Assembly (NCBI RefSeq): GCF_000829055.1 | Contig: NZ_AP012544.1 | Coordinates: 992,001-1,056,000 of the forward strand | DNA length: 64,000 nucleotides | Origin: Lacticaseibacillus casei DSM 20011 = JCM 1134 = ATCC 393 | GTDB lineage: Bacteria > Bacillota > Bacilli > Lactobacillales > Lactobacillaceae | Direction of reading: 5' to 3' | Shown here: piece by piece, positions 41,191 through 49,906 of the stretch | How positions within the stretch are numbered: position 1 is the stretch's first letter | Layout: each line of letters begins with the position of its first letter | Notes under the pieces: generated by a model | Database searches by the model: none | What the model was told of the DNA's origin: nothing | Seen by the model: only the letters and a program-made list of their open reading frames with translations | Translations under genes and position numbers: made by a program

Positions 41191-43449
41191 TTATTTGATT
41201 TGTTTGGTTCGAATGTCGACTGTTTCTGAGCTGCTCGATTCCGACTCACTTGCAGAGGATTCAGTCTGGGCTTGGACTTTTTCAGGAAAATCGGTGATGG
41301 GTTGCGTGTCATCGGCTAATTCAGGCGCATCGGTTTGGTACAGACCAGTTGTCGATTGGTCATTATTTTTGCTATAGAGGCTGGTGCTCTTGCTGCCGAG
41401 ACTGTGTTCGAGCGACAAGACCTTGCTAAGACTCTGGTTGTAGTCATACTGGCCCGGATTAACCGGTTTGAACCCCAACGGCACATAGAAACGCAACAAA
41501 TTACGATTGGCCACATCATCAGAGAGGCTTAACCGTGTATCAACCGATTTCTGGTCTTTGGTGATGGCCGCCTGCAAAGTAGGGGTCATGGTCACGAGTT
41601 TGCCAGTTGTGTTGTCATAAACCTTGCTGCCTAAAACAGTGTATTTCGGCGTCACAAAATTGTGGTTACGAAATGCCACAACATCATCATGTTGGCTTGA
41701 AAGCAAATCGGTACCAAACTGAACGTAACGTTTGCTACTGATGCCCAGCAAGTGCAGTAATGTCGGCAAAACATCAATTTCACCGCCATACGTATTATTG
41801 ACGCCGCCTTTGAGACCCGGCATATGGAAGATTAACGGAACACGCTGCAACTGCGCATTATCAAACGCTGTCCACTTGCTGGGATCTTTGCCTAATAACG
41901 GTGCCAAGGTCGTGTTACGGTCGTTGCTGATCCCAAAATGATCCCCGTAAAGCATGACCAGTGAATTCTTTTCCAAACCGCTGGCTTTCAGGTAATTGAA
42001 GAACTCGCGTAACGCCTCGTCAAGATAATGGGCCGTTTTAAAATAGCCATTAATCGTTGCGTCATCGGTCCCAGCATCTGGAAAGTCGGAATCTGCCTGC
42101 GTAATATAAAACGGATTATGATTGCTGGTCGTAATGATCTTCGTGTAAAACGGCTGTTGTAGATGCTCCAGATATTTAGGCGTTTCGGCCAGCATCAATT
42201 TATCTTTAATGCCGTATTCCGTTGCGGCCTTTTCGTCATGATTATAAAAGTTACCGGAAAAGTAATCATCGTAGCCAAGGCTTTTATAAACATTGTCTCG
42301 GTTCCAGAAAGAAGCAGAACCACCATGAAAGACTGCGCTTGTATAACCCGCGCGTTGTTTAAGAATGGCCGGCGCACCTTCAAAGGTGTTTTCCGTGCCA
42401 AGACTGCTGAACAGCGAGCCATTGGCAATCCCGAACGTACTGGTTTCCAACATGTTTTCCGCATCACTGGTTTTACCGAGACCGACTTGGTGGAAGAAGT
42501 TGTTGAAACTGAGCGTGTCCTTTTCCTTGATCAATGAATTGAGAAACGGGGTGACTTCCTGGCCGTCAATTTTCTGACCGATCAGAAATTGCTGGAAGCT
42601 CTCAAGGTGGATGATAATGACATTCTTGCCCTTGGCTGCTCCGTAATAACTGGCATTGGGCGCGGCGTAATGAGAGCGAGTGTATTGCAAAACCGGATCG
42701 AGATTGGCACTGTCTGCCTGGGCGCGAACCTGATTGTTCTGGGCTGTTTTGGCGGCATCATAGATGGTAAATGGAGCCAAACCTAAGTATTTGACAATGT
42801 AATTGCGGTCAAAGGTCCGGGTCAACAGCTGCGGACGATTCATTTCACTGGTAGCAGTGAGCAAGGCAAAAAAGGCCACACCAAACACCGTTACTGCTTG
42901 CGGTAAGTGGTAAGGCATGCGGCTGGTATCAAGCGACAAGCCAAAATGCGGCCATTTCAGTGGTTGATTGTGGATATAGCGCCAGATGTTCCAAATGCCA
43001 TAACCCAGATAAGTTAGCGCAACTAGGACAATATCCAGCACATAAATGATGTCATGTGGCTTCACCATGCTTAGTGAACTGGCACCAAGTCCCTGGCTGA
43101 CTTTTGAAACGCCGAGGATGGTGGTTACCGTCAGAAAATCGGTGAACTCACGATAGTAAAGGACGTTAGCGAGCAATAATAAGGTACTCAATATGTAGAC
43201 AATGGTGCCGAGCAGGTAACCGCGGCGGGCATGTTTTGGATAAAGCCCCAACGAGAGCAAAATGATGCCAGTGCCTAAGGGGTTGAGGATAAGCAAGGTA
43301 TATTGCAGCGGGTCATTTAGGCCAAGCGAGAAATCAAAAAAATAGCCGAAAAGGGTTTTGGCCCACAATAAAACAAGCAGGAGCGCCAAAAAGCCGATCC
43401 GGGTGTTGCGAAGCCACAATAGAAGGCGATTGAGTCGTAACCGTTTCAA
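41191..43449 (-). CDS. LTA synthase family protein (sulfatase-type phosphoglycerol transferase)
   Basis: 752 residues: five N-terminal membrane segments (to about 210), then an extracellular sulfatase domain. NVIIIHLESFQQFL carries the first metal Glu, GKTSDAE the catalytic Thr, and LYGDHFG plus SNHNP further ligands. Such enzymes polymerise glycerol phosphate from phosphatidylglycerol onto a glycolipid anchor. The C-terminal tail is Ser/Glu-rich. Start TTG 43449 has AAGGAGT upstream. It could be the main LTA synthase or a paralogue such as a primase; other copies lie outside the window. Confidence 0.9.
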   Translation of the reverse strand: MKRLRLNRLLLWLRNTRIGFLALLLVLLWAKTLFGYFFDFSLGLNDPLQYTLLILNPLGTGIILLSLGLYPKHARRGYLLGTIVYILSTLLLLANVLYYREFTDFLTVTTILGVSKVSQGLGASSLSMVKPHDIIYVLDIVLVALTYLGYGIWNIWRYIHNQPLKWPHFGLSLDTSRMPYHLPQAVTVFGVAFFALLTATSEMNRPQLLTRTFDRNYIVKYLGLAPFTIYDAAKTAQNNQVRAQADSANLDPVLQYTRSHYAAPNASYYGAAKGKNVIIIHLESFQQFLIGQKIDGQEVTPFLNSLIKEKDTLSFNNFFHQVGLGKTSDAENMLETSTFGIANGSLFSSLGTENTFEGAPAILKQRAGYTSAVFHGGSASFWNRDNVYKSLGYDDYFSGNFYNHDEKAATEYGIKDKLMLAETPKYLEHLQQPFYTKIITTSNHNPFYITQADSDFPDAGTDDATINGYFKTAHYLDEALREFFNYLKASGLEKNSLVMLYGDHFGISNDRNTTLAPLLGKDPSKWTAFDNAQLQRVPLIFHMPGLKGGVNNTYGGEIDVLPTLLHLLGISSKRYVQFGTDLLSSQHDDVVAFRNHNFVTPKYTVLGSKVYDNTTGKLVTMTPTLQAAITKDQKSVDTRLSLSDDVANRNLLRFYVPLGFKPVNPGQYDYNQSLSKVLSLEHSLGSKSTSLYSKNNDQSTTGLYQTDAPELADDTQPITDFPEKVQAQTESSASESESSSSETVDIRTKQIK

Positions 43450-43797
43450 AGCGGTAACTCCTTTCCACTTTGTTCTTTGTCATTGTACCCGCAAATAGGC
43501 GTTTGCACAAAGAGAGCGTGAGCGGGGCCGGTTAGAAACCGGAGCATAAGTGGCCTTGGGCGTGATGGCCCGGGTTTAGGCCATTACGCCCAAGGTCCTT
43601 ACACGCAGGTTTCTGGGCTGGTGAATGCGTTTTGATTTTTTCAGCCAACACTTCCGCACCGAAACAGCATACCGCAACTGAGTCAAATTCAGTCAAGACT
43701 GGCCGATTCTTATGGAGTCTTTAAAAGTTAGTGAAATCCAGATGTACGGTGGGTATCCGGTAAGTGGTTTGCTACAATGACTACTGGAGGTAACGTG
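43450..43797. other. Divergent intergenic region with repeat copy C
   Basis: It separates the LTA-synthase-like gene (minus) from vanZ (plus). Most of the first half is palindromic copy C (43512-43632). The rest has no ORF of note; I see no convincing promoter pair. Confidence 0.5.
43512..43632 (+). repeat. Palindromic intergenic element, copy C
   Basis: About 121 bp. Core arms CTTGGGCGTGATGGCC and GGCCATTACGCCCAAG pair almost fully; outer arms GAGCGTGAGC and GGTGAATGCG diverge. The orientation is the same as copy B and opposite to copy A. Confidence 0.8.
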
Positions 43798-44403
43798 ATG
43801 CTTTTTCTGGGGCCATTTTACAATTGGATTAACAGCACATCATTAAGCCGCGTCAACCATTTTCCTTTGGTGCGGCTGGTGGTTTATAGTTTGGACAAAA
43901 CGATCCTTTACCTATTAATATTTGCGGCATTACGGTGCTTCTGGCTGCTAACGACTCACCGGCGCACATCATTTGGCCATGAGCTTAAACTGGGCCTGTT
44001 TGTGGGCTATCTAATCTTACTGTTTGCGTTGACAGTTTTCCGTGATGTTTATTACCCATGGCAGTTGACGTTTAATTGGGATCGACCGCTTTCAGTGATT
44101 AACTTACAGCCACTTGTTGAAACATTGAAGTTGCGGCAAGCGGCGAGTCATTTTGATCTATGGTACCAATCACTGGGGAACATTGCCTGGTTTATGCCAT
44201 TAGGGTTTGGCGTGCCTTGGATCAGTACACATCGGCGACGACTGGGTTCTGCCATCGGAATCGGATTGGTGACATCCCTGAGCATTGAAACGCTGCAATT
44301 CTTGCTGATCAGCGGGGTGGCCGATATTGACGACGTGATTTTTAATTTGATTGGCGCCATCCTGGGTTACGTTTTTTACCACATGTGGCATCTACATCGC
44401 TAA
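43798..44403 (+). CDS. VanZ family membrane protein
   Basis: A 201-residue protein with five to six membrane segments. LTVFRD, NLQPLVETL, LGNIAWFMPLGFGVP and SIETLQFLLISGVADIDDVIFNLIG are the VanZ family blocks. VanZ of enterococci gives low-level teicoplanin resistance, but most homologues have no proven role. ATG 43798 is used because GGAGGT lies before it; the ATG at 43777 is upstream of that site. Confidence 0.9.
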   Translation: MLFLGPFYNWINSTSLSRVNHFPLVRLVVYSLDKTILYLLIFAALRCFWLLTTHRRTSFGHELKLGLFVGYLILLFALTVFRDVYYPWQLTFNWDRPLSVINLQPLVETLKLRQAASHFDLWYQSLGNIAWFMPLGFGVPWISTHRRRLGSAIGIGLVTSLSIETLQFLLISGVADIDDVIFNLIGAILGYVFYHMWHLHR

Positions 44404-44565
44404 CCGGTGTCGAAAAGATTTTTGCGTGCCGAGTATCGATTAAACCAAAAGTTCTCTTAGTTTTCTAACTGATTTTTTGGTTGTTTTGCTACTGGAAAAC
44501 CGATAGAATACTAGCCTGTATTCTATTTTTAGCTTAACCATACGATATATAGAAAGAGGCGCGTT

Positions 44566-45423
44566 ATGGTAATTTTACTTGCGCTGATCCCGATGTTTGC
44601 CTGGGGCTCCATTGGTTTGGTCAGTGGAAAACTTGGAGGCAATGCGTATCAGCAAACTTTGGGAATGACGTTTGGCGCGCTGGTTTTCGGCGTTGGAACC
44701 TTGCTCGTCATGCACCCGGCGCTAGATAGCAAAACCTGGCTGCTTGGTATTATTTCCGGGCTTTTTTGGGCGTTGGGCCAAGGCCAGCAGTTTCAATCAA
44801 TGAAGTATATGGGTGTCTCGATGACCATGCCCATCTCCACCGGCATGCAACTCATTGCGACTACACTGGCCGGTGCCCTTTTGTTTCACGAATGGCATAA
44901 TGGCAGGGATGTAACGCTTGGCATTTTGGCGTTGGCATTGCTGATTATTGGTGCCACGTTAACGTCACGACGCGAACAAAACGATGATGTCACTTCTGCG
45001 TCTGGCGTGTCCAAAGGCATCCGGACCTTGCTGATTTCCACAGCTGGGTATGCCGGATACACCATCATCGTCAATGCGGGGCAATTAGGGGCACTGGCGG
45101 TGGTCATGCCGCAGTCTCTGGGGATGATCATTGGTGCTTTATTGATGAGCATTGGCCATCAGCCTTTTGCTAAGGCAACTGTCAAAAATATTTTGACCGG
45201 GTTGCTTTGGGGCACCGGGAATGTGTTCATGCTCTTATCCATGGCGAAAGTCGGGTTGGCAGTTTCTTACTCGCTTTCACAAATGGGGATCGTGATTTCG
45301 ACATTTGGCTCCATTTACTTACTCGGCGAACGTAAGACGCACAAGGAAATGGTCTGGGTCAGCTGGGGTTCGGCACTCGTCATTCTCGGCGGCGTTGTGC
45401 TGGGCATCATGAAAGCAAAGTAA
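44566..45423 (+). CDS. GRP family sugar transporter (glucose/ribose uptake)
   Basis: A 285-residue drug/metabolite-superfamily transporter with ten membrane segments. ALIPMFAWGSIGLVSGKLGG at the start, the SGLFWALGQGQQFQSMKY block near 66 and a matching GLLWGTGNVFMLLSMAKVG in the second half are typical of GlcU/RbsU. Such proteins import glucose or ribose by proton symport. AAAGAGG precedes the ATG. Next to the pgi remnant, it would supply unphosphorylated glucose. Confidence 0.9.
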   Translation: MVILLALIPMFAWGSIGLVSGKLGGNAYQQTLGMTFGALVFGVGTLLVMHPALDSKTWLLGIISGLFWALGQGQQFQSMKYMGVSMTMPISTGMQLIATTLAGALLFHEWHNGRDVTLGILALALLIIGATLTSRREQNDDVTSASGVSKGIRTLLISTAGYAGYTIIVNAGQLGALAVVMPQSLGMIIGALLMSIGHQPFAKATVKNILTGLLWGTGNVFMLLSMAKVGLAVSYSLSQMGIVISTFGSIYLLGERKTHKEMVWVSWGSALVILGGVVLGIMKAK

Positions 45424-45617
45424 TCTGATGAGAAGTTGCCGGATTGCTTGCTTTTTTACAAATTCAATTTTAAAGTTAACTTGTTAGAGTGTGAATTTGA
45501 ACAGCGCCCTTTGTTGGTGAAAATTTTGTTTGGAAGCGGTACCGCAATCTTTTTATGATGGCGGTCAAAGCAAAAGTTTTGGCGGCAATTGACGTATTTA
45601 GAGGAGGAACGCACACG

Positions 45618-46877
45618 ATGTCATACATCAAATTTGATTCATCTAAGCTGGACAAGTTCGTTCATGCCAATGAGCTTGAACAGATGCAGCCGTTGGTAAC
45701 TGCAGCTGACAAGGAATTGCGTGAAGGAACCGGTGCTGGTAAGGATTTCCGCGGTTTTCTTGATTTGCCGGTTAATTATGATAAAGATGAGTTTGCCCGG
45801 ATCAAGGCAGCAGCCAAGAAGATTCAGGGCAACTCACAGGTCTTCGTTGCGATCGGGATTGGCGGTTCTTATTTAGGCGCACGGATGGCCGTTGATTTTC
45901 TTTCCCAGACCTTCCGCAACCTTGATCCTGATTTGAAGTTTCCAGAGGTTTATTTTGCCGGTAACTCAATTTCCGGTACTTATCTGGCTGACTTGCTCGA
46001 CATCATTGGTGATCGCGACTTCTCGATCAATGTCATCAGCAAGTCCGGTACGACAACCGAACCTTCAATTGCTTTCCGCATTTTGAAGGCCAAGTTAATT
46101 GAAAAGTATGGCAAAGAAGGCGCCAAGGAACGGATCTACGCCACAACCGATCGGGCCAAGGGTGCTTTGAAGCAAGAAGCTGACGCTGAAGGCTACGAAG
46201 AATTCGTTGTGCCGGATGATGTTGGCGGCCGCTTCTCCGTCATGTCTGCGGTGGGTCTGTTACCAATTGCCGTAGCTGGCGGCGATATCGATGAAATGAT
46301 GCGCGGACTCGGCGATGGTCGCAAAGCCTATGCATCAGCTGATCTGAAAGAAAACGAAGCTTATCAATACGCCGCTTTGCGGAACATCCTGTATCGCAAA
46401 GGCTACACCACCGAATTGCTGGAAAACTACGAACCAACGCTTCAGTACCTTGGCGAATGGTGGAAACAATTGATGGGTGAATCTGAAGGTAAAGACCAAA
46501 AGGGGATATATCCTTCAAGCGCCAACTTCAGTACCGACCTTCACAGTCTCGGCCAGTACATCCAAGAAGGCTTGCGCAACTTAATGGAAACCGTTGTTTG
46601 GGTTGAAGAACCTAACCGCGATCTGACCATTCCAGACGACGCCCAGAACCTTGACGGCCTTGGCTATCTCGCTGGCAAGAAGATGTCCTTTGTCAACCGC
46701 AAAGCCTATGAAGGTGTTGTTTTGGCACACACCGATGGCGGCGTACCGGTTATGACCGTCTCCATTCCTAAACAAGATGCCTACACCTTGGGCTATCTGA
46801 TCTACTTCTTTGAAGCAGCCGTTTCAATCTCCGGCTACCTGAATGGTATCAACCCATTCAACCAGCCAGGCGCTTAG
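45618..46877 (+). pseudogene. pgi: Glucose-6-phosphate isomerase truncated by an IS30 junction
   Basis: [15 protein letters not shown] from ATG 45618 (AGGAGG upstream) reads as an intact Pgi to [10 protein letters not shown], then Ala and a stop supplied by IS30 sequence. The 419 residues lack about 30 from the usual length near 450. The break falls inside PGI signature 2 (FNQxGVExxK), so the conserved Lys that takes part in catalysis is lost. [13 protein letters not shown] and [13 protein letters not shown] are present. The enzyme interconverts glucose-6-P and fructose-6-P; this version should be inactive. The shared CCAGCCAGGCG of pgi and IS30 marks the junction. Confidence 0.9.
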
Positions 46878-47388
46878 CCTTGGTGTGGTGCTGGTGAGAG
46901 GTCTTCCGCTTAGTCTTCTCCAACAGGTCGATATTTCGAATCTCTAGGCGTTGGTCGTCAATGTACTGGTACAAAGTCGAGGCACAAACAAGCTCTTCAG
47001 GAGTAAACAGCTTGTGTCGCTTGGCATAGCCGATTGAAGCATCCGGCGACCATTTGTCCTGCTTAGCTCGCTGTACGTACCAGGCTAAGAAGACCTGTAC
47101 GCTGGCGAACTTGTCAGGACGATGGCAGCTCAAGCGTGCAGTCTCGTAACGTGCCTGAGCAGCCTCTGGCAGGTATTGTCGATGGTAGACGCGCTTGCCA
47201 TTACTCTTCTTGACCTGATCTACTGTACCTCGCTTGATTTCATTATTAATGGTCTGCGGGCAGACGCCAATTTCAGCAGCAATCCAACGATTGGACTTCC
47301 CAGCTTGGTGGAATCCGGCCACTTTTCCGCGCTCGAGTGATGTTAAGTGCTGACCTTTTTGGCGGTGTGTGCTATCCTGTTTCTGCAT
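46862..47388 (-). pseudogene. IS30 transposase fragment (N-terminal half)
   Basis: It keeps the helix-turn-helix region from ATG 47388 to KRLAG and ends in pgi sequence. All three catalytic acidic residues are missing, so it cannot transpose, though the DNA-binding half could still bind IS ends. Confidence 0.9.
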
Positions 47389-47510
47389 CAAGACAATATC
47401 CTCTTCCATTGTTTGTGTAGGAACTTCAATGATACAGGATATCTGTTCTTGATGTTTTTTATTGTCCAAAAAATTTTGAGACAGTGGCTAACTTGATTCT
47501 AAAATGCGCG
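46862..47510 (-). mobile_element. IS30-family element, copy 2 (5-prime half of transposase only)
   Basis: It equals 12911-13559 of copy 1 with one difference noted (T for C, giving His for Arg in FRQAG). The right inverted repeat is present; the left half of the element, with the DDE core, is replaced by pgi. Both copies have the same orientation. Confidence 0.92.
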
Positions 47511-47578
47511 AGAAACATGTAACGTTAAAGTTCGCTTGCAAAACGATAAACTACTCGTATCTTTCGCCCAAATATCAA

Positions 47579-47866
47579 TTACTCCGCATAATCCATCCGC
47601 ACAATCTCAAGCGGTTCCGCCAAAAAGTCGTCAATCCCCGCCAGAAACTTTTGAAAATGCGCCGTTTGGTTATGTAGTTCGACAGCTGCGGCGTCTTGCC
47701 AATGCTCGATGATTTCATATTTGTTGGGGTCGGTGAGGCTTTGGAAGTGATCGTAGCTAAGATTGCCAGCCTCGGCACGTGATCCTTCGACCAGCAGACT
47801 GATGAAGTGACGATACTTGTCCGTCAGTTCCGGTTTTACCTTTAGCGTGACATTAATGACTTTCAT
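47579..47866 (-). CDS. Antibiotic biosynthesis monooxygenase (ABM/YgiN-like) domain protein
   Basis: 95 residues, one ferredoxin-like ABM domain: INVTLKVKPELTDKYRHFI, AGNLSYDHFQSLTDPNKYEIIEHW and HNQTAHFQKF with the family His. Members include quinol monooxygenases and heme oxygenases; the substrate is unknown here. GGAGGATT precedes the ATG. Confidence 0.9.
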   Translation of the reverse strand: MKVINVTLKVKPELTDKYRHFISLLVEGSRAEAGNLSYDHFQSLTDPNKYEIIEHWQDAAAVELHNQTAHFQKFLAGIDDFLAEPLEIVRMDYAE

Positions 47867-48084
47867 TTGAATCCTCCTAAGGGGTTTGGGTTTGTTGTGG
47901 CGTAATGTATTGACAAAGGCGTTTAAAAAGACGCCTTAACATAATTTCATTATACCCGATTACTAGCAATTTACCGCGTCATAATTGTTGCAAGCGGGTG
48001 AGATCATAGCTGAATGATGGGGCTGTGCCAAAAGTGATTTGGAACATCACGAACGAACCCACTTCAACAATTGTAAATGGCCGA

Positions 48085-48123
48085 AGAAAAAAGCCGTGCC
48101 GACAAATGTCGTCTAACGGCTTT
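48085..48123 (-). terminator. Terminator after the nuclease gene
   Basis: Minus-strand arms AAGCCGT and ACGGCTT with inner GACGACA/TGTCGGC, followed by TTTTTT. Confidence 0.8.
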
Positions 48124-48143
48124 CAGTAAAGAATTCTTGTGTT

Positions 48144-48998
48144 TTAATTTTTGGTACTGGTACCATCTGCGTAATTGATGGTGTAACCCGGCTCAACATT
48201 GAAGATATAAACGTTGAATCGAACTGTGTCATCGCCAACGCTTTGCGCCCGCATTTGGACGCCACGGGCAACGAGCTCATTGCCGCGGAAGATTGGCTTG
48301 ACTTCATAACGTACGTAATGCTGGCTGTTTTGTTTAAGGTAGTAGGCGATATCCATCTCATGGGCTAACATGAGTGGACTGTTAAGTGTTTGGGTTCCCG
48401 TCATCAGGTTCTTAGGATTGTTATTTTCGCCAGTCAGCTGGTAACCGATCAGATGGCTACGATTATAGAGCCATCCGTGTGCTGTCTTTTTGTTGTGCCA
48501 GCCGGTTGGATTCCAGGTGAGGGGTTCCCGTTTGGCTGAGGGCATCAGCGATTTATTCAAAAGTGCATTCGCATCGGTGACGCGATTTTGGCTGTCTAAA
48601 TCGCTGTAAGTTGCCCAGGCATCCTTTGCTGTGGAAAGGTCACTTTTGTTAAAAGCGGGGTCATTGTTGTTGACGGTTATTTCTTGTTGGCCGGTGTAGT
48701 CAAGGTTAGCTAAGTTTCTGGTATCCGGAGAACTACTCGGGGCCTCCGATGCTTTTGCTTCTGGTTCCTGCTTATTTAGGGCTGTTTTGAGCTTGCTGAC
48801 CTGTTCATGTTTGTCAGTGATCGCATCGTCAAGGCTGCTGATAGCTGACGCGGTTTTCTTGTTAAGCTTGGTCTGGCTGGCCACCGGATCGACCACTGTT
48901 TTGGCTGATTTTGAGCTGCTTTCAGAACTGCAGCCGACTAACAGGACACCCAGAACAACTAAGGAGGTGAGGTATTTCATTATCTTTCTTTTCATCAT
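48144..48998 (-). CDS. Lipoprotein DNA/RNA non-specific endonuclease (EndA-like)
   Basis: 284 residues. The lipobox LLVGC gives a membrane anchor; a coiled, Ser/Lys-rich linker (to about 100) leads to a beta-beta-alpha-metal nuclease domain. NRSHLIGYQLTGENNNPKNL carries the catalytic His (S-H-L in place of the common DRGH) and the metal-binding Asn. Such nucleases degrade extracellular DNA or cut it during uptake. The start overlaps the stop of the upstream gene by four bases (ATGA), so the two are translationally coupled. Confidence 0.88.
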   Translation of the reverse strand: MMKRKIMKYLTSLVVLGVLLVGCSSESSSKSAKTVVDPVASQTKLNKKTASAISSLDDAITDKHEQVSKLKTALNKQEPEAKASEAPSSSPDTRNLANLDYTGQQEITVNNNDPAFNKSDLSTAKDAWATYSDLDSQNRVTDANALLNKSLMPSAKREPLTWNPTGWHNKKTAHGWLYNRSHLIGYQLTGENNNPKNLMTGTQTLNSPLMLAHEMDIAYYLKQNSQHYVRYEVKPIFRGNELVARGVQMRAQSVGDDTVRFNVYIFNVEPGYTINYADGTSTKN

Positions 48999-49753
48999 CG
49001 CAGCGCCTTTCGATAACCTGCCGCTTGTGCTTCGGCTTCAGTGTTGAAATAAACGGCATTAGCAGAATTCATACGATATCCCGCCTGGCCGGGAACATGA
49101 TAGATCTTGCTACGGCTATTGCCGACAATCGTTCCCTGATCGCCTGTATTCATATCGCCTTGATTGGTAGGCGCCTGTTGCTGAGTTGTGGCAGCCTGTT
49201 GTTGCTGCTGTTGCTGCTGTTGTGCTGCAGATTTCTTTGCTTCTTCTGCCTGCTGTTTAGCTGCCGCAGCGGCTGCGGCAGCTTGAGATGAAGAAGCTGC
49301 CTGTGCAGATGACGCGGCGACTTTACTGGCTGATGCTTCCCGGGACGCTGATTCTGAAGCTGCCGAAGATGCTGATTCTTCAACGGCTCGTGATGATGAG
49401 GCACGGGCGTCAAGCTGGTCTTCCAGCTTGGTTTGTTCCTTCTTCAGTGCCTTTAATTCTGAAGACTTCTTAGCCTTGGCTGCTAACAAAACCTTGCCAC
49501 GTGCTTTTTCCGATTTTAAAAGACTTTTCTGCTTTGCAGTCAGTTTCTTGGTGGTTGTTTGCGCTGATGAAGCTGTTGATGGTTTTGTGTCGACCATCGG
49601 ACTGCCCACAAACATGAGCACAATGCCGCCGATCAATATAATAAGGTTGAAACGTTTCGTTAATGGATGCTTGCGTTGCCGCACCAAACGAATCGTGCCC
49701 CAGACTGTACCAATCAGTCCGAGCATGACAAATAAATTGCCCAGTGTTGACAT
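48995..49753 (-). CDS. Membrane-anchored protein with C-terminal sunset-like domain
   Basis: 252 residues: two N-terminal membrane segments (about 4-22, 36-50), a Lys-rich coiled coil, a Ser/Ala/Gln low-complexity stretch with a run of nine Gln, and a C-terminal motif IVGNSRSKIYHVPGQAGY ending EAEAQAAGYRKA. That motif is the small sunset-type domain often found beside DNA-binding or nuclease domains. Here it is encoded as a separate protein coupled to a surface nuclease, which suggests they act together on DNA at the envelope (inference). Confidence 0.75.
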   Translation of the reverse strand: MSTLGNLFVMLGLIGTVWGTIRLVRQRKHPLTKRFNLIILIGGIVLMFVGSPMVDTKPSTASSAQTTTKKLTAKQKSLLKSEKARGKVLLAAKAKKSSELKALKKEQTKLEDQLDARASSSRAVEESASSAASESASREASASKVAASSAQAASSSQAAAAAAAAKQQAEEAKKSAAQQQQQQQQQAATTQQQAPTNQGDMNTGDQGTIVGNSRSKIYHVPGQAGYRMNSANAVYFNTEAEAQAAGYRKALR

Positions 49754-49844
49754 TTTTCTCCTCCAAATTCCCTAGTGACAATTGTACGAATATTGCGATT
49801 AAAAAATATTCGTATGAACTTATTTCTAAAGTTTATTTTCCCAG

Positions 49845-49875
49845 AAAAAAAGCCCAACGGCAAGCGTCGGACTTA
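49845..49875 (-). terminator. Terminator of the WsaF-like gene
   Basis: On the minus strand AAGTCCGACG pairs, with G-U wobbles, with CGTTGGGCTT, followed by TTTTTT. Confidence 0.75.
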
Positions 49876-49906
49876 ATTTTTGACTTATGACTGCGTCGGA
49901 TTCAAT

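Noticed and set aside
45555..45617. Longer pgi start at 45555
   Set aside because: AGGAGG lies immediately before ATG 45618 and the family begins with MSYIKFD-like sequence; the extra 21 codons have no support.
47122..47340. 72-codon plus-strand frame inside IS30 copies (also at 13171)
   Set aside because: It is antisense to the transposase and has no start signals; it recurs only because the IS does.
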